From assembly GCA_963727465.1 (NCBI GenBank), contig CAVSGL010000004.1, positions 62,001 to 126,000 on the forward strand: a stretch of DNA of 64,000 nucleotides, read 5' to 3'. The notes beneath the pieces were generated by a model. That model saw only the letters and a list, made by a program, of their open reading frames with translations. It ran no database searches and was not told where the DNA came from. Shown in pieces: positions 9,639 to 17,503 of the stretch (position 1 is the stretch's first letter; every line of letters begins with the position of its first letter). Source of the stretch: VRUE01 sp963727465. Lineage in GTDB: Bacteria > Actinomycetota > Thermoleophilia > Solirubrobacterales > 70-9. A program made the position numbers and the translations under genes.

Positions 9639-10560
9639 GGGATCCTTTCCCGGGCCACGCAAGCGGGTACCTGCGCGGAGCGAGGCCGGCGAGCACGACG
9701 AGGACCGACAGCGCGATCGTCGCCGGGGCAGCCCCGAGCTCGATCGTCGGGTAGGCGTGGAACCCGTCCGCGCCGACGACCTTGCCCACGATCGCCGCGA
9801 CGAGCACGGCCGCGCCGACCAGGTAGAAGCGACGGTCGTAGCGCGACCCGATCTTGAAGGGTTGTGTCCCCCGCCGGGGCCACAACGTTTCATCTGGGCG
9901 GTTTTTGACGGGGAGGCTGTAGCCCCTCAGCTCCAGGGTGGCGGCTACGTCTATGGCTCGGTCGAGGGAGCCGGTTAGGAGGCGCCTCGCGAGGGCGGCG
10001 CGGCCCAGGGGGGCGGCGGCGGGGCCGCGCAGGCGGGCGGCGTCGCGCAGGCGGGCGGCGTCGGCGGCGGCGACCGGGACGAGGCGCGAGATCAGCGCCG
10101 CGGTGAGCGCCGAGCGGCCGGCGAAGGGGCGCAGCGCGCGCAGCACCCGGTCGGGGTCCACGCAGGCCGAGTAGACGGCGAAGGCGACCATCGCCACGGC
10201 CGCCCGCAGGCCGATCACCGCGCCCGCCGCCAGCGCCTCGGCGGTCACGTCCACCCGGCCCAGCAGCGGCAGCTCGCCGAGGCGCAACAGGACCGTGTCG
10301 CCGCGGCTGACGACGAGCGCGTTGACGGCGACGATCAGCAGCGCCAGGGTCAGGCCCATGCGCAGCGCGACCCGCACGGCGCCGCCGGCGCCGGCCGAGC
10401 AGCCGGCGAGCGCCGCCGCCCCGCCCACCGCGGCGAGGACAAGCGGGCTCGAGTAGAGGAACGCGACCGCGACCAGCGCGCCGAGATAGGCGACGGCCGC
10501 CCCCGGCGAAGCGGTTTGCAACGGCCCCGCACGGGGCGTATATGCGAAGGGGGATCTCAT
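9631..10560 (-). CDS. ECF transporter transmembrane T component
   Basis: A 309-aa membrane protein with an ATG start that overlaps the TGA stop of the upstream lipoprotein gene (ATGA). There are about six hydrophobic helices. The cytoplasmic coupling region has two Ala-Arg motifs (ARLRDAARLRG and TLELRGYSL), as in EcfT coupling helices that dock on the ATPases. The LELRGY box is conserved in CbiQ/EcfT. The protein couples ATP hydrolysis to toppling of the S component. The gene order S, A, A, T in one operon fits a dedicated (group I) ECF module with its own substrate-specific partner. Confidence 0.85.
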   Translation of the reverse strand: MRSPFAYTPRAGPLQTASPGAAVAYLGALVAVAFLYSSPLVLAAVGGAAALAGCSAGAGGAVRVALRMGLTLALLIVAVNALVVSRGDTVLLRLGELPLLGRVDVTAEALAAGAVIGLRAAVAMVAFAVYSACVDPDRVLRALRPFAGRSALTAALISRLVPVAAADAARLRDAARLRGPAAAPLGRAALARRLLTGSLDRAIDVAATLELRGYSLPVKNRPDETLWPRRGTQPFKIGSRYDRRFYLVGAAVLVAAIVGKVVGADGFHAYPTIELGAAPATIALSVLVVLAGLAPRRYPLAWPGKGSRA

Positions 10561-11486
10561 CCTGCCCCTGGTCTCACCGGCAGCGGCGTCTCCTGCCCGG
10601 CCTCGGTCGCCACGGCGTAACGGCCGCGCAGGTCCGCCTCGTCCAGGAGGCGCGCGGCGGCCCGCACGCCGGCGCCCGTCGCCCCGCTGACGATCCAGAC
10701 GGGCGGGCCGCCCGCGCGGCGCGTGGCGGCGACGAAGCCGGCGCCGGGGCCGAAGCGCCGCGCGACGCGTCCGTCCTCGGCGAGCCCCAGCAGCTCGAAG
10801 CTGCCGCCCGCGCGGGCGAGGTCGGCGAAGACGCCGCTCGCCTGCGGGCCGCGCTCGAGCTGCGCCGCCGCCGGGTCGTCGCACAGCCGCGCCCACGGCC
10901 CGACGAGAACGCGGATCGGGTCCTGGGGGGAGCCGCCCGCGGGCTCGACCCCGGCGGCGTGCAGCCGCTCGCGCACGACGCCGCAGGCCGCTCCGGCGCC
11001 GCTGCATTCGACCGCCACCGGGTGCCGCTCCCCCTCGTAGCCGCCGGCGAACGGCTGCGGCCAGGAACCGACCACCGCCGGCACGTAGAGGGCGTCGGAC
11101 CAGTCCCGGTAGTCCCACCAGATCGCCTCGCCCCCGCGCAGGGGGAAGTCCGCGGCGCCGACCGACGACTCGACCCCGTTGACGAAGAAGAACCAGTCGT
11201 AGCGCCGGCCGCCGCGCGTCGCTTCCGAGACGCCGTCGATCGCGGTCACGAAGCGACCGCCGTAGCTGGTCGCGATCTCGGCGTTGCGGTCCAGCACGCG
11301 CATCGCCGTGTCCGCTTCGGAGGCGCCTTCGCGCACCGGCGCGGACAGCCGCCGGGCGCCGTAGTCGCGCGTCACCGTCAGGGTGACCTCGCCGACCCCG
11401 GCGCCGGCGCCGAAACCGCAGCCGGCGGCCGCGAGCGCTGCACAGAGCAGGGCGCCCGCGACCGCCGAGCTGCGGAAACGGCTCAC
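10557..11486 (-). CDS. DUF4430 (transcobalamin C-terminal-like) lipoprotein
   Basis: A 309-aa protein with GTG start four bases after the stop of the upstream gene. An N-terminal lipoprotein signal ends in LAAAGC (lipobox), so it should be anchored on the outer face of the membrane. Residues about 30-130 match the DUF4430 fold: DTAMRVLDRNAEIATSYGG, then YDWFFFVNGVESSVGAAD and GGEAIWWDYRDW, the last being the conserved aromatic edge. In animal transcobalamin this fold is the beta domain that closes over cobalamin. The C-terminal 160 residues are of unknown fold with several Gly/Ala-rich strands. As a member of the B12-riboswitch operon it is a good candidate for a corrinoid-binding surface protein feeding the ECF transporter; binding is inferred. 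Confidence 0.78.
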   Translation of the reverse strand: MSRFRSSAVAGALLCAALAAAGCGFGAGAGVGEVTLTVTRDYGARRLSAPVREGASEADTAMRVLDRNAEIATSYGGRFVTAIDGVSEATRGGRRYDWFFFVNGVESSVGAADFPLRGGEAIWWDYRDWSDALYVPAVVGSWPQPFAGGYEGERHPVAVECSGAGAACGVVRERLHAAGVEPAGGSPQDPIRVLVGPWARLCDDPAAAQLERGPQASGVFADLARAGGSFELLGLAEDGRVARRFGPGAGFVAATRRAGGPPVWIVSGATGAGVRAAARLLDEADLRGRYAVATEAGQETPLPVRPGAG

Positions 11487-11490
11487 CAGG

Positions 11491-12234
11491 TCAGCCCCGC
11501 GGACACTTCCCGCCGACGCAGACGGGCACGCGGTTGGACGGGATGCCGGCGCCGTCGCGGGCGATCAGCCGCAGCGGCCGGCGCAGCCTCACCGTGGCCC
11601 AGCCCTTCGCGTTGGTGCGTCCCGAGGCGCCGCTCACCTTCACCCCGGCCGCCGGCCTGCGCTTGCCCTTTTCGTCGTAGGAGAGGACGCGGACGCGGAA
11701 CGGCGCGCCGACCCTGACGTGTCCGGGCGCGATCAGCGCGAGCTCGCCCGGCCCCGGAAAGGACGCGGTCAGGTACCAGAGCACCTCGTCCCCGGTCTTC
11801 AGCTTGACCGAGTCGCCGCCGACCGAGGGAACCGCGTGGTTGACCCGCAGCTGCCAATAGCCTTCGCCGCTGGGGACGTGACCGCCGACCGCGCAGAGCC
11901 CCAGCCCGAAGGAGAAGGCGTCGGTGACCTGTAGCGGTCGCAGCGGCGGGGTCGAGCGGGCGGCCTGGACGAGCAGGCCGAGCGCCGTGGCGCCGGCGAT
12001 GCGGACGTTCTTGCCGCTGCCGCCCTTGCCGGGGCCGAAGCAGGTCGCCCGCGGGCTGGTCGGCACGACCGTGGTGCCGGTCCGCAGCGTCTTATCCGCG
12101 AGGACCTTCTGCCCGGCGACGACGCGAAGCCCGGCCGAGGCGCCCCTGGCGGAGGCGACCGCAGTGGTCGAGATCAACAGCACGAAAGCCAGCGCGCACG
12201 CGGCGGCCAGCCGGAATGGAACGAGTCTTGGCAT
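11491..12234 (-). CDS. exported DUF4430-like protein with C-terminal Ig-like domain, first gene of the B12 operon
   Basis: A 247-aa product. ATG 12234 is preferred over GTG 12243 because AGGAAAGG sits nine bases upstream of the ATG. A signal peptide (FRLAAACALAFVLLI) is followed by a DUF4430-like domain: FGLGLCAVGGHVPSGE, then YWQLRVNHAVPSVGGD and LKTGDEVLWYL, closely following the pattern YW..KVNG...VGAD..L..GD.V.WYY. The last 80 residues look like a bacterial Ig-like (Big) module (PAAGVKVSGASGRTNAKG). It contains several Cys. The gene begins about 35 bases downstream of the cobalamin riboswitch, so its expression should fall when cobalamin is plentiful. Likely role: extracytoplasmic corrinoid capture. 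Confidence 0.75.
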   Translation of the reverse strand: MPRLVPFRLAAACALAFVLLISTTAVASARGASAGLRVVAGQKVLADKTLRTGTTVVPTSPRATCFGPGKGGSGKNVRIAGATALGLLVQAARSTPPLRPLQVTDAFSFGLGLCAVGGHVPSGEGYWQLRVNHAVPSVGGDSVKLKTGDEVLWYLTASFPGPGELALIAPGHVRVGAPFRVRVLSYDEKGKRRPAAGVKVSGASGRTNAKGWATVRLRRPLRLIARDGAGIPSNRVPVCVGGKCPRG

Positions 12235-12267
12235 TGAAGCCACCCTTTCCTCGAGGGTTGTCGTGGC

Positions 12268-12432
12268 TGGCCGGGGACAGGTCTCCTGGCTTCCGGGGTT
12301 CGGTCGGCCGCACCTTCCCGGGGGCTCGGTGTCGCCCCCAGTGGCTGACGCTAGGCGCCTGCGGCTTCCTTCGACCCGGTCACAGTGGCGGGACCGCGCC
12401 GGTTTCTCACCGGACTTCCCTTGACCACCGGC
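12268..12432 (-). promoter_or_regulatory. cobalamin (B12) riboswitch
   Basis: Read on the minus strand, the element begins with GGGAAGTCCGGTGAGAAACC (about 12421-12402). It continues with the conserved GCGGTCCCGCCACTGTGACC core and ends with the B12 box AAGCCAGGAGACCTGTCC (about 12292-12275). Spacing and order are those of the cobalamin class aptamer. It sits immediately upstream of the exported DUF4430 gene and five further genes, so it is expected to repress the ECF operon when adenosyl- or other cobalamin binds. It starts only about 20 bases after the stop of the upstream winged-helix gene, so the promoter must lie in or before that gene. Confidence 0.95.
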
Positions 12433-12451
12433 CGTATGTACGCCGATGAGT

Positions 12452-13063
12452 CTACTCGCCGACCTTCGGGGATTCGAAGGCGAGCAGGCCGACGGTGACC
12501 GGAACCGGCTCGTCGCCGCTCTCCGCGAGGCGGGCCCTGGCCGAGTCGGACGCCTCGAAGAGCCAGTGGAAGAGCGCGTCCACGCGCGAGATCAGCTCGT
12601 CCCAGCCCTGCTCGTCGAGCTCGATCGGCGTGCAGGAGAGATGCTGATCGGTCCGGTTGGCGAGCGTGCCGGCCTTGAGCGCCTCTTTGGTGCGCCCGTT
12701 GAGCGCCTCGATGACCCGGCCCATTACCAGCGCCCTGGTCGCGCCGGGAAGCTCCTCGAAGGCGGACTGGTCGAAGATCGGATACTCGGTCCCGCGGTAG
12801 AACCGCTCGACCTCGTCGGGCTCGCCCCCCTCCCCCTCGATGCGCGTGAGCTCGAGCCAGCCGTACTGCGCGAGCAGCTCGAAGGCCTGCCGGACCTTCG
12901 CCAGCGTCGCCCCGCCGACCTCGGCGTGGAAGCGCTGCGGACTCGTCTCCCGGAGGCCGCAGACCGAGAGGATCTTCAGGCGCAGCGGGTCGGCGTGCGC
13001 CTCCGAGAGGCGGACCGAGCGCGGCCACCTGGATTCGCTTCCGCCCGCAACCTCCTGCGCCAT
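12452..13063 (-). CDS. winged-helix (ArsR-like) regulator, paralogue 1
   Basis: A 203-aa protein. ATG 13063 is chosen because GGGAGGAAG directly precedes it. The N-terminal winged helix is recognisable: HADPLRLKILSVCGLRETSP, then VGGATLAKVRQAFELLAQYG (recognition helix) and LELTRIEGEGG (wing). The C-terminal 110 residues form a helical domain with the shared motif DQHLSCTPIELDEQGWDEL and the tail PVTVGLLAFESPK. The same architecture is repeated in the two genes upstream. Ligand and targets are unknown. It lies just before the B12 riboswitch and could share a transcript with that operon. Confidence 0.75.
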   Translation of the reverse strand: MAQEVAGGSESRWPRSVRLSEAHADPLRLKILSVCGLRETSPQRFHAEVGGATLAKVRQAFELLAQYGWLELTRIEGEGGEPDEVERFYRGTEYPIFDQSAFEELPGATRALVMGRVIEALNGRTKEALKAGTLANRTDQHLSCTPIELDEQGWDELISRVDALFHWLFEASDSARARLAESGDEPVPVTVGLLAFESPKVGE

Positions 13064-13112
13064 CTTCCTCCCTTGCACTCCGAGTTCGCCGTAGGCGAAG
13101 AGTGTAGGCAGG

Positions 13113-13733
13113 CTACGAGTGCGTCTCGCCGTCGGGCGGCGACTCGAAGCCGGCGAGGGCGACGGTCACCGGGATCGCCCGCTCACCGGTCTCGGCCATG
13201 CGGGCGTCGGCTTCCCGCTGAAGCTCCGAGAGCGAGTAGAAGAGAGCGTCGACCCGCGAGATCATCGTCTCCCAGCCGCGCCGGTCGAGCGCCAGCGCCG
13301 TCCAGGAGAGGTGCTCGTCCTCGCGCGCGCCCATCGTGCCCGCCTCCATCGCCCTCCTGACGCGATCGCAGAGGCCGTCGAAGATCACCGAGCTGATGTG
13401 CACCTGAAGCTGATCGGGGACGCCGGGCAGCGTGGCCTCGTCGAACACGGGCATCTCGTCGGCGCGATAGAAGGACTCGACCTGGCCCGAATCGGAGGTC
13501 TCGGAGCGGGTCTGCACCAGCCAGCCGTCCTCGGCGAGGAAGTCGAAGGCGCGCAGGACGCGCGCGAGCGAGGCGCTGCCGTATTCCTCGTGGAACATCC
13601 GCGGGCTGAGCTCGCGAACCCGGCAGGCGGCGATGACCTCGACCCGCAGCGGGTCGGCATAGACTTTCGCCAGGCGCAGCATCAGCGGCCAGTTGGGCTC
13701 GATCTCGCTTTTCGCGTCTTGCGCATGCGGCAT
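13113..13733 (-). CDS. winged-helix (ArsR-like) regulator, paralogue 2
   Basis: A 206-aa protein starting at ATG 13733 with GGAGG six bases upstream. It has the same plan as its neighbours: YADPLRVEVIAACRVRELSP, then SASLARVLRAFDFLAEDG as the helix-turn-helix, and the C-terminal EHLSWTALALDRRGWETM and IPVTVALAGFESPPDG motifs. The charged C-terminal half probably mediates dimerisation or ligand sensing. The three copies are co-directional with 50-90 base gaps and probably arose by tandem duplication. Confidence 0.75.
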   Translation of the reverse strand: MPHAQDAKSEIEPNWPLMLRLAKVYADPLRVEVIAACRVRELSPRMFHEEYGSASLARVLRAFDFLAEDGWLVQTRSETSDSGQVESFYRADEMPVFDEATLPGVPDQLQVHISSVIFDGLCDRVRRAMEAGTMGAREDEHLSWTALALDRRGWETMISRVDALFYSLSELQREADARMAETGERAIPVTVALAGFESPPDGETHS

Positions 13734-13821
13734 TGAGACCTCCGTACCGCCCTCCCGTACCCGGTACCGCCCCGAGTCTAGCCAGCGGCGAACGCCGGCC
13801 AACAGCCATCGCACCTCGGGC

Positions 13822-14439
13822 TCAGGGCTGCTTCTCGGTGTCCTTGGGGGACTCGAAGGCGGCGAGCGCGACGGTCATCGGGATCGGCGCCTCCCCGGTC
13901 TCGGCGAGGCGGGCATCGGCGCGTTCCTGCTCTTCGAAGATCCAGCGAAAAAGATCATCGAATCGGGTGATGGTGTTTTCCCAGCCCTGCTGGTCCAGAC
14001 GAAGCGGAGTCCACGTGAAATGGCGGTCGTCACGAGCATCGATCGTCTCTCTCTCCATCGCCGCCCGAACCCGCTCGCCCAATTCCTCGAAGATTCGAGC
14101 GCTGACCATTTCCTTCATCGACCGGGGAAGGTCGGGCCAAATGCGCTCATCGAAGACCGCCGGACCCGTGGCGCGATAGAAGTGCTCCACGGCTCCACGA
14201 CGCTTGCCGCCGGTCTTCGTTCTGGTGAGGTGAAGCCAGCCGTATTCGACAAGCAGGTCGAAATGGCGACTAACCCTGGACAGGGACCCGCCCCCGAACT
14301 CTTCATGAAACTGCTTGGGACTCATCTCGCGTGCGTTCAGCACGGCGAGGATCCGGATACGCAACGGCTCGGCAAATACTTTTGCCAAGCGCGTCATCAG
14401 CGGCAGATTGTGCGCTTTCGCCGTGTCTAAATTGGGCAC
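13822..14439 (-). CDS. winged-helix (ArsR-like) regulator, paralogue 3
   Basis: A 205-aa protein with GTG start at 14439; GGAGGGAG lies a few bases upstream. The motifs follow the other two copies: FAEPLRIRILAVLNAREMSP, GGSLSRVSRHFDLLVEYG, and the C-terminal RHFTWTPLRLDQQGWENT and IPMTVALAAFESPKD. It is the first of the three tandem genes. Its coding sequence is slightly richer in A/T than its neighbours. Function beyond DNA binding is not known. Confidence 0.75.
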   Translation of the reverse strand: MPNLDTAKAHNLPLMTRLAKVFAEPLRIRILAVLNAREMSPKQFHEEFGGGSLSRVSRHFDLLVEYGWLHLTRTKTGGKRRGAVEHFYRATGPAVFDERIWPDLPRSMKEMVSARIFEELGERVRAAMERETIDARDDRHFTWTPLRLDQQGWENTITRFDDLFRWIFEEQERADARLAETGEAPIPMTVALAAFESPKDTEKQP

Positions 14440-14591
14440 CTAACTCCCTCCAGCGTTCTCGTCTATCTGAAAAGCAATGTTAAGTCTAATTGGTTGCAGA
14501 GCGGAACTGTCTGAGTCCTAACCAGGTTCCGCCGCGCCGCACAAACGCTCTGGTTCCTAGAGCAATCAAGTCAGCGAAAGGGGGTGAAGAG

Positions 14592-14651
14592 ATGAAGCTT
14601 GCAATTTCGGGGGCGGTCGTGCCGGTCCTGTCGATTTCCAAGTCCGGCTAG
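14592..14651 (+). CDS. possible small ORF, 19 aa, with strong ribosome-binding site
   Basis: ATG at 14592 is preceded by AAAGGGGGTGAAGAG, a strong Shine-Dalgarno match at good spacing. The predicted peptide MKLAISGAVVPVLSISKSG is hydrophobic in the middle with Lys near both ends. It lies alone in a long intergenic region upstream of a winged-helix gene. It could be a real microprotein or a leader peptide, or chance. No homologue is known to me. Confidence 0.35.
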   Translation: MKLAISGAVVPVLSISKSG

Positions 14652-14837
14652 TTCAAGGCGGTTCCTGGGTCCCGAGCCGCTCGGGCTGAACCGGCGGTTC
14701 GGGGCTCGCATCGTTCGATTGAACCGTCGCTGACCCAGATCGGTCAGACAGGGCGGTTCGCACCGTTTGGTCTCAACATTCGAAGTGAAAACGTCGAAAA
14801 GCATTTCTAAACTGGCGCCGCTAATCCAATACGACCG

Positions 14838-14860
14838 GATCGGAACAACCTGATCCGATC
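14838..14860. promoter_or_regulatory. inverted repeat GATCGGA-N9-TCCGATC upstream of a winged-helix gene
   Basis: A perfect 7-bp inverted repeat (14838-14844 and 14854-14860) ends 20 bases before the ATG at 14880, overlapping the expected promoter or leader. It is a plausible operator for autoregulation by the small winged-helix protein encoded next. Confidence 0.45.
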
Positions 14861-14879
14861 AAAGAAAGGGACCTCAGCA

Positions 14880-15209
14880 ATGGCGAAGGCAGGCAACGGG
14901 CGCGGACACTCGGAAGAGAGGGCCAATCTGATCTGGGCGATCGCCCATCCGGTGAGGCGGCGGGTGCTGCGGGAGCTGGCCAAGCGATCCGAGGCGTGCA
15001 GCCCGATACAGCTCTCACGGGCCTTCGAGCAGCCGCTCAGCGCGGTCGCCTACCACGTCAACATCCTGCGCAAGTTCGGCGCGATCAGGCTGACCGACGA
15101 GCAGATGGCGCGGGGCGCGGTCGAGCATTTCTACGAGACAACGATCACCGAAGACCCGCCGATCGAAGCGCTGCTCGAGGAAACGCGCTCGGCCGACGAG
15201 GAGGACTGA
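14880..15209 (+). CDS. small winged-helix DNA-binding protein
   Basis: A 109-aa protein with ATG 14880 preceded by AAAGAAAGGGACC. It is almost only a winged helix: WAIAHPVRRRVLRELAKRSE (helices 1-2), SPIQLSRAFEQPLSAVAYHV (helix-turn-helix), NILRKFGAIRLTDEQ (wing), then an acidic tail. The pattern HP.R..VL..L and VAYH is shared with the gene at 32430-32651, so the two are relatives within an ArsR-like group. It probably dimerises and acts as a repressor; the target is unknown, but the adjacent inverted repeat suggests self-control. Confidence 0.75.
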   Translation: MAKAGNGRGHSEERANLIWAIAHPVRRRVLRELAKRSEACSPIQLSRAFEQPLSAVAYHVNILRKFGAIRLTDEQMARGAVEHFYETTITEDPPIEALLEETRSADEED

Positions 15210-15330
15210 GGCCGCGCCGCCTCCGCCCCGGCCGGCTCTGAACGTTCGTCCAGCTTGCTTGGGCCGCGCCGGCGGCCCGGCATAGGCTCGCCTCCCGATA
15301 CGGGAACCCACGTGTTTACGGGAGGGGAGC

Positions 15331-16086
15331 ATGAAGCATGGAGGCTGGCGGCACTGGCCCGCTCTGGCGATCGCGATCCTGGCGCTGTTCGTGGCGCTCG
15401 GCGGCAGCGTCTACGCGGCGAAGCGGGCGCGGATCAACGGCAGGGCGATCCGGGCGAAGTCGATCCCGGGAAACCGGCTCAAGCCCAATACGGTCCCGGG
15501 CAACCGGCTGAAGCCGAGGACGGTCGCCGGCAACCGGCTGAAGCCGCACTCGATCGCGGCCGACCGGCTGATGCCGGGCGTGATCCCCGAGGTCGCGGCG
15601 AACGCGCCGCTGACCGGCAGCGACATCAACGAGCTGACCCTGGGCCAGGTGCCGAGCGCGACGCACGCCGACTCGGCCGACACGGCGCAGAGCGCGGTCG
15701 ACGCGCAGAGCGCGGTCGACGCCGTCAACGCCGTCGACGCGCAGACGGTCAACGGCCACAGCGCCGGCTGCGCGCCGGGAATGGTGCCGTTCGCGGGCGC
15801 CTGCTGGGAGGGCGCCGCGAGCGCCGCGGTCAACGCGCCGACGGCGGCGCGCAAATGCGCCGCCCGCGGCGGCGAGCTGCCCGAGGCGCTCGCGCTGGCG
15901 GCGTTCGCCGAAGAACCCGGCGTCAACCTCGACCCGGGGGACGAGTGGTCGAGCGAGCTAATGAACTTCTCAGGACCCAACGCCTATGGCGTCGTGACCG
16001 TGACGGCATGGCGAAATCGGTTGTCAACCTGGATGCGTACAACCGAAACCCACGCCTACCGCTGCGTCATCCCGCTGGTCACATAG
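15331..16086 (+). CDS. membrane-anchored exported protein with GNRLKP repeats
   Basis: A 251-aa protein starting MKHGGWRHWPALAIAIL, giving a short cytoplasmic tail and one hydrophobic segment (about 10-29) that serves as signal or anchor. It is followed by four to five near-identical repeats of the form PGNRLKPxTV (about 45-85), then a run of DSADTAQSAVDAQSAVDA repeats. The C-terminal domain carries four Cys (CAPG, CWEG, KCAA, YRCV) that may form disulfides. This plan is common for surface proteins of Solirubrobacterales. The function is unknown; the repeats suggest a stalk presenting the C-terminal domain. Confidence 0.75.
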   Translation: MKHGGWRHWPALAIAILALFVALGGSVYAAKRARINGRAIRAKSIPGNRLKPNTVPGNRLKPRTVAGNRLKPHSIAADRLMPGVIPEVAANAPLTGSDINELTLGQVPSATHADSADTAQSAVDAQSAVDAVNAVDAQTVNGHSAGCAPGMVPFAGACWEGAASAAVNAPTAARKCAARGGELPEALALAAFAEEPGVNLDPGDEWSSELMNFSGPNAYGVVTVTAWRNRLSTWMRTTETHAYRCVIPLVT

Positions 16087-16111
16087 AGGCAGCGGCGGTA
16101 TCCTCTCTGCA

Positions 16112-17002
16112 ATGCGGATCGCCGCGTTCTGTTGCCTGCTCGCGGCGCTTCTCGCCGCTCCGACCGCCGCCGCGGGGTCTTCGCGTATCCATCCGCGGCC
16201 GGCAAGGGGCAACGAGGCGGCGCGGATCGCGAGCTACTGGACCGCCGCGCGGATGCGCGCGGCGGAGCCGCTCGGCGCCCCCGGCGGCGCTGGGGCGAGG
16301 GCGCGCGCCAGCTTCGCCCAGATCTCGGAACCGTCCGTCCTCCCCTATGCCGTCAACGGCCGCCTCTTCGTCCGCCAGGGCAAGAACGAGGGCTTCTGCT
16401 CGGCGACCGCGATCGACTCCCCCAGCCGCAGCCTCGTGCTCACCGCGGGGCACTGCATCAACAGCGGGCCGCAGGCGCCCAACGGCCACTCGGTCTGGTC
16501 CAGCTACCTCGAGTTCGTCCCCGCCTACAGCGGCGACACGGCGCCCTTCGGCGCCTTCATCGCACACCGCAAATCGGTCTACGCGCTGAAGCAGTACGTC
16601 CAGTTCGGCAATCCCAACTTCGACGTCGGCGCGCTCGTCGTCTCGCCCAACGCCGACGGAGCGAAGCTCGCCGACGCGGTCGGCGGCGGCGCCAGGATCG
16701 CGATGGACGTCAGCCGCCGCCAGGATTTCCAGACCTTCGGCTACCCGGGGCAGATCCGCTGGATGCAGGGCTGCGACTCGCCCTACGTCGGCGACGACGC
16801 GCTCACCTACCGCATCCCCGGCCCGCCGACGATCGCGATCCGCTGCCACTGGGCGCCCGGAGCCAGCGGCGGCGGCTGGCTGATCGACGAAGGCGCCGAA
16901 ATCGACGGCGTGACCAGCTACGGCAAACGCGGCGACCGCCGCCACACCTTCAGCCCCTACTTCAGCCGCCGCAACGTCGGCCGCCTGACCGCCGGCCTCT
17001 AA
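16112..17002 (+). CDS. secreted trypsin-like (S1 family) serine protease
   Basis: A 296-aa product with a signal peptide (MRIAAFCCLLAALLAAPTAAA). The chymotrypsin-fold triad is visible: LTAGHCIN with His114, NFDVGALVV with the Asp, and PGASGGGWL with the Ser. Cys residues flank the His strand (FCSA and GHC), as expected for the usual disulfide. A pro-region of about 70 residues precedes the domain. It is probably exported and either released or wall-associated. It directly follows the GNRLKP-repeat protein gene on the same strand with a 25-base gap, so the two may be co-expressed. A hairpin terminator follows. Confidence 0.88.
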   Translation: MRIAAFCCLLAALLAAPTAAAGSSRIHPRPARGNEAARIASYWTAARMRAAEPLGAPGGAGARARASFAQISEPSVLPYAVNGRLFVRQGKNEGFCSATAIDSPSRSLVLTAGHCINSGPQAPNGHSVWSSYLEFVPAYSGDTAPFGAFIAHRKSVYALKQYVQFGNPNFDVGALVVSPNADGAKLADAVGGGARIAMDVSRRQDFQTFGYPGQIRWMQGCDSPYVGDDALTYRIPGPPTIAIRCHWAPGASGGGWLIDEGAEIDGVTSYGKRGDRRHTFSPYFSRRNVGRLTAGL

Positions 17003-17012
17003 CCGCCCGTAT

Positions 17013-17048
17013 GAAGCCTTGTGCCCCCTCCAGGGGGCACAAGGCTTC
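17013..17048. terminator. strong bidirectional hairpin terminator
   Basis: A perfect 17-bp stem with a two-base loop (arm GAAGCCTTGTGCCCCCT) lies between the convergent protease gene and the gene ending at 17063. It should stop transcripts from both sides. Confidence 0.85.
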
Positions 17049-17062
17049 CAGATCGCCCGCGT

Positions 17063-17389
17063 TCAGACGCAGACGCCCCAGAGCCGCGCGAAGTAGAGCG
17101 CGGCGATGGTTGGGATCGCGAAGCCGGCCTGGCAGTGGATCAGGCCGGCGGCGTCGAGTTCGCGGATCGCGCGCTCGACGGCGTCCTCGGTGGCGAAGCT
17201 GCCGGGGACGACGTTGAGCGCCCGCGAGACCTCGGGGATGGTGAGCTGGGCGGGATGCTGGTCGAGCAGGAACTCGAGCACGACCCGCTCGGCCTCTTCG
17301 TCCTGGACGGCCGTCAGGGTGAGGCCGTCGGGTAGATCGTCGTGGCCTGGCTCGGCGTACGCTGCGGCCATAGTCTTCTGATCAGCCAT
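17063..17389 (-). CDS. small winged-helix-like protein, 108 aa
   Basis: Start at ATG 17389 with GGAGG 11 bases upstream. The middle (EEAERVVLEFLLDQHPAQLT, IPEVSRAL, DAVERAIRELDAAGLIH) has the helix pattern of a winged-helix domain with a beta-hairpin at the end. The N-terminus is acidic and poorly structured. No catalytic motif is seen. It may be a small regulator; the family is not certain. Confidence 0.6.
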   Translation of the reverse strand: MADQKTMAAAYAEPGHDDLPDGLTLTAVQDEEAERVVLEFLLDQHPAQLTIPEVSRALNVVPGSFATEDAVERAIRELDAAGLIHCQAGFAIPTIAALYFARLWGVCV

Positions 17390-17503
17390 GGGAGATTTGT
17401 CCTCCTTTTGGTCAGGCGGCCCGTTCGCGATTGGAGCGCGGCGGGTCGCCGCTTTTTGGGTGGGAAGGGAAGTTAGAGGGGCGGGCGGACGGGTCCGGTG
17501 GGG

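Larger units (their letters stand above)
14440..14879. other. 440-base intergenic region between divergent winged-helix genes
   Basis: This divergent region is markedly less GC-rich than its surroundings near both ends and should hold the promoters for both directions. It contains a short open frame (14592-14651) and several copies of a GGCGGTTC/GAACCG-type word around 14655-14760. Next to the plus-strand gene lies an inverted repeat (14838-14860). No longer gene is visible on either strand. Confidence 0.5.

Noticed and set aside
9640..11118. A longer N-terminal extension of EcfT reaching into the lipoprotein gene
   Set aside because: The extension is Arg/Gly-rich shadow sequence; the ATG at 10560 with an ATGA overlap is the proper start.
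15331..16086. Collagen-like or pentapeptide repeat protein
   Set aside because: The repeats are GNRLKPxTV, not Gly-X-Y or A(D/N)LXX.
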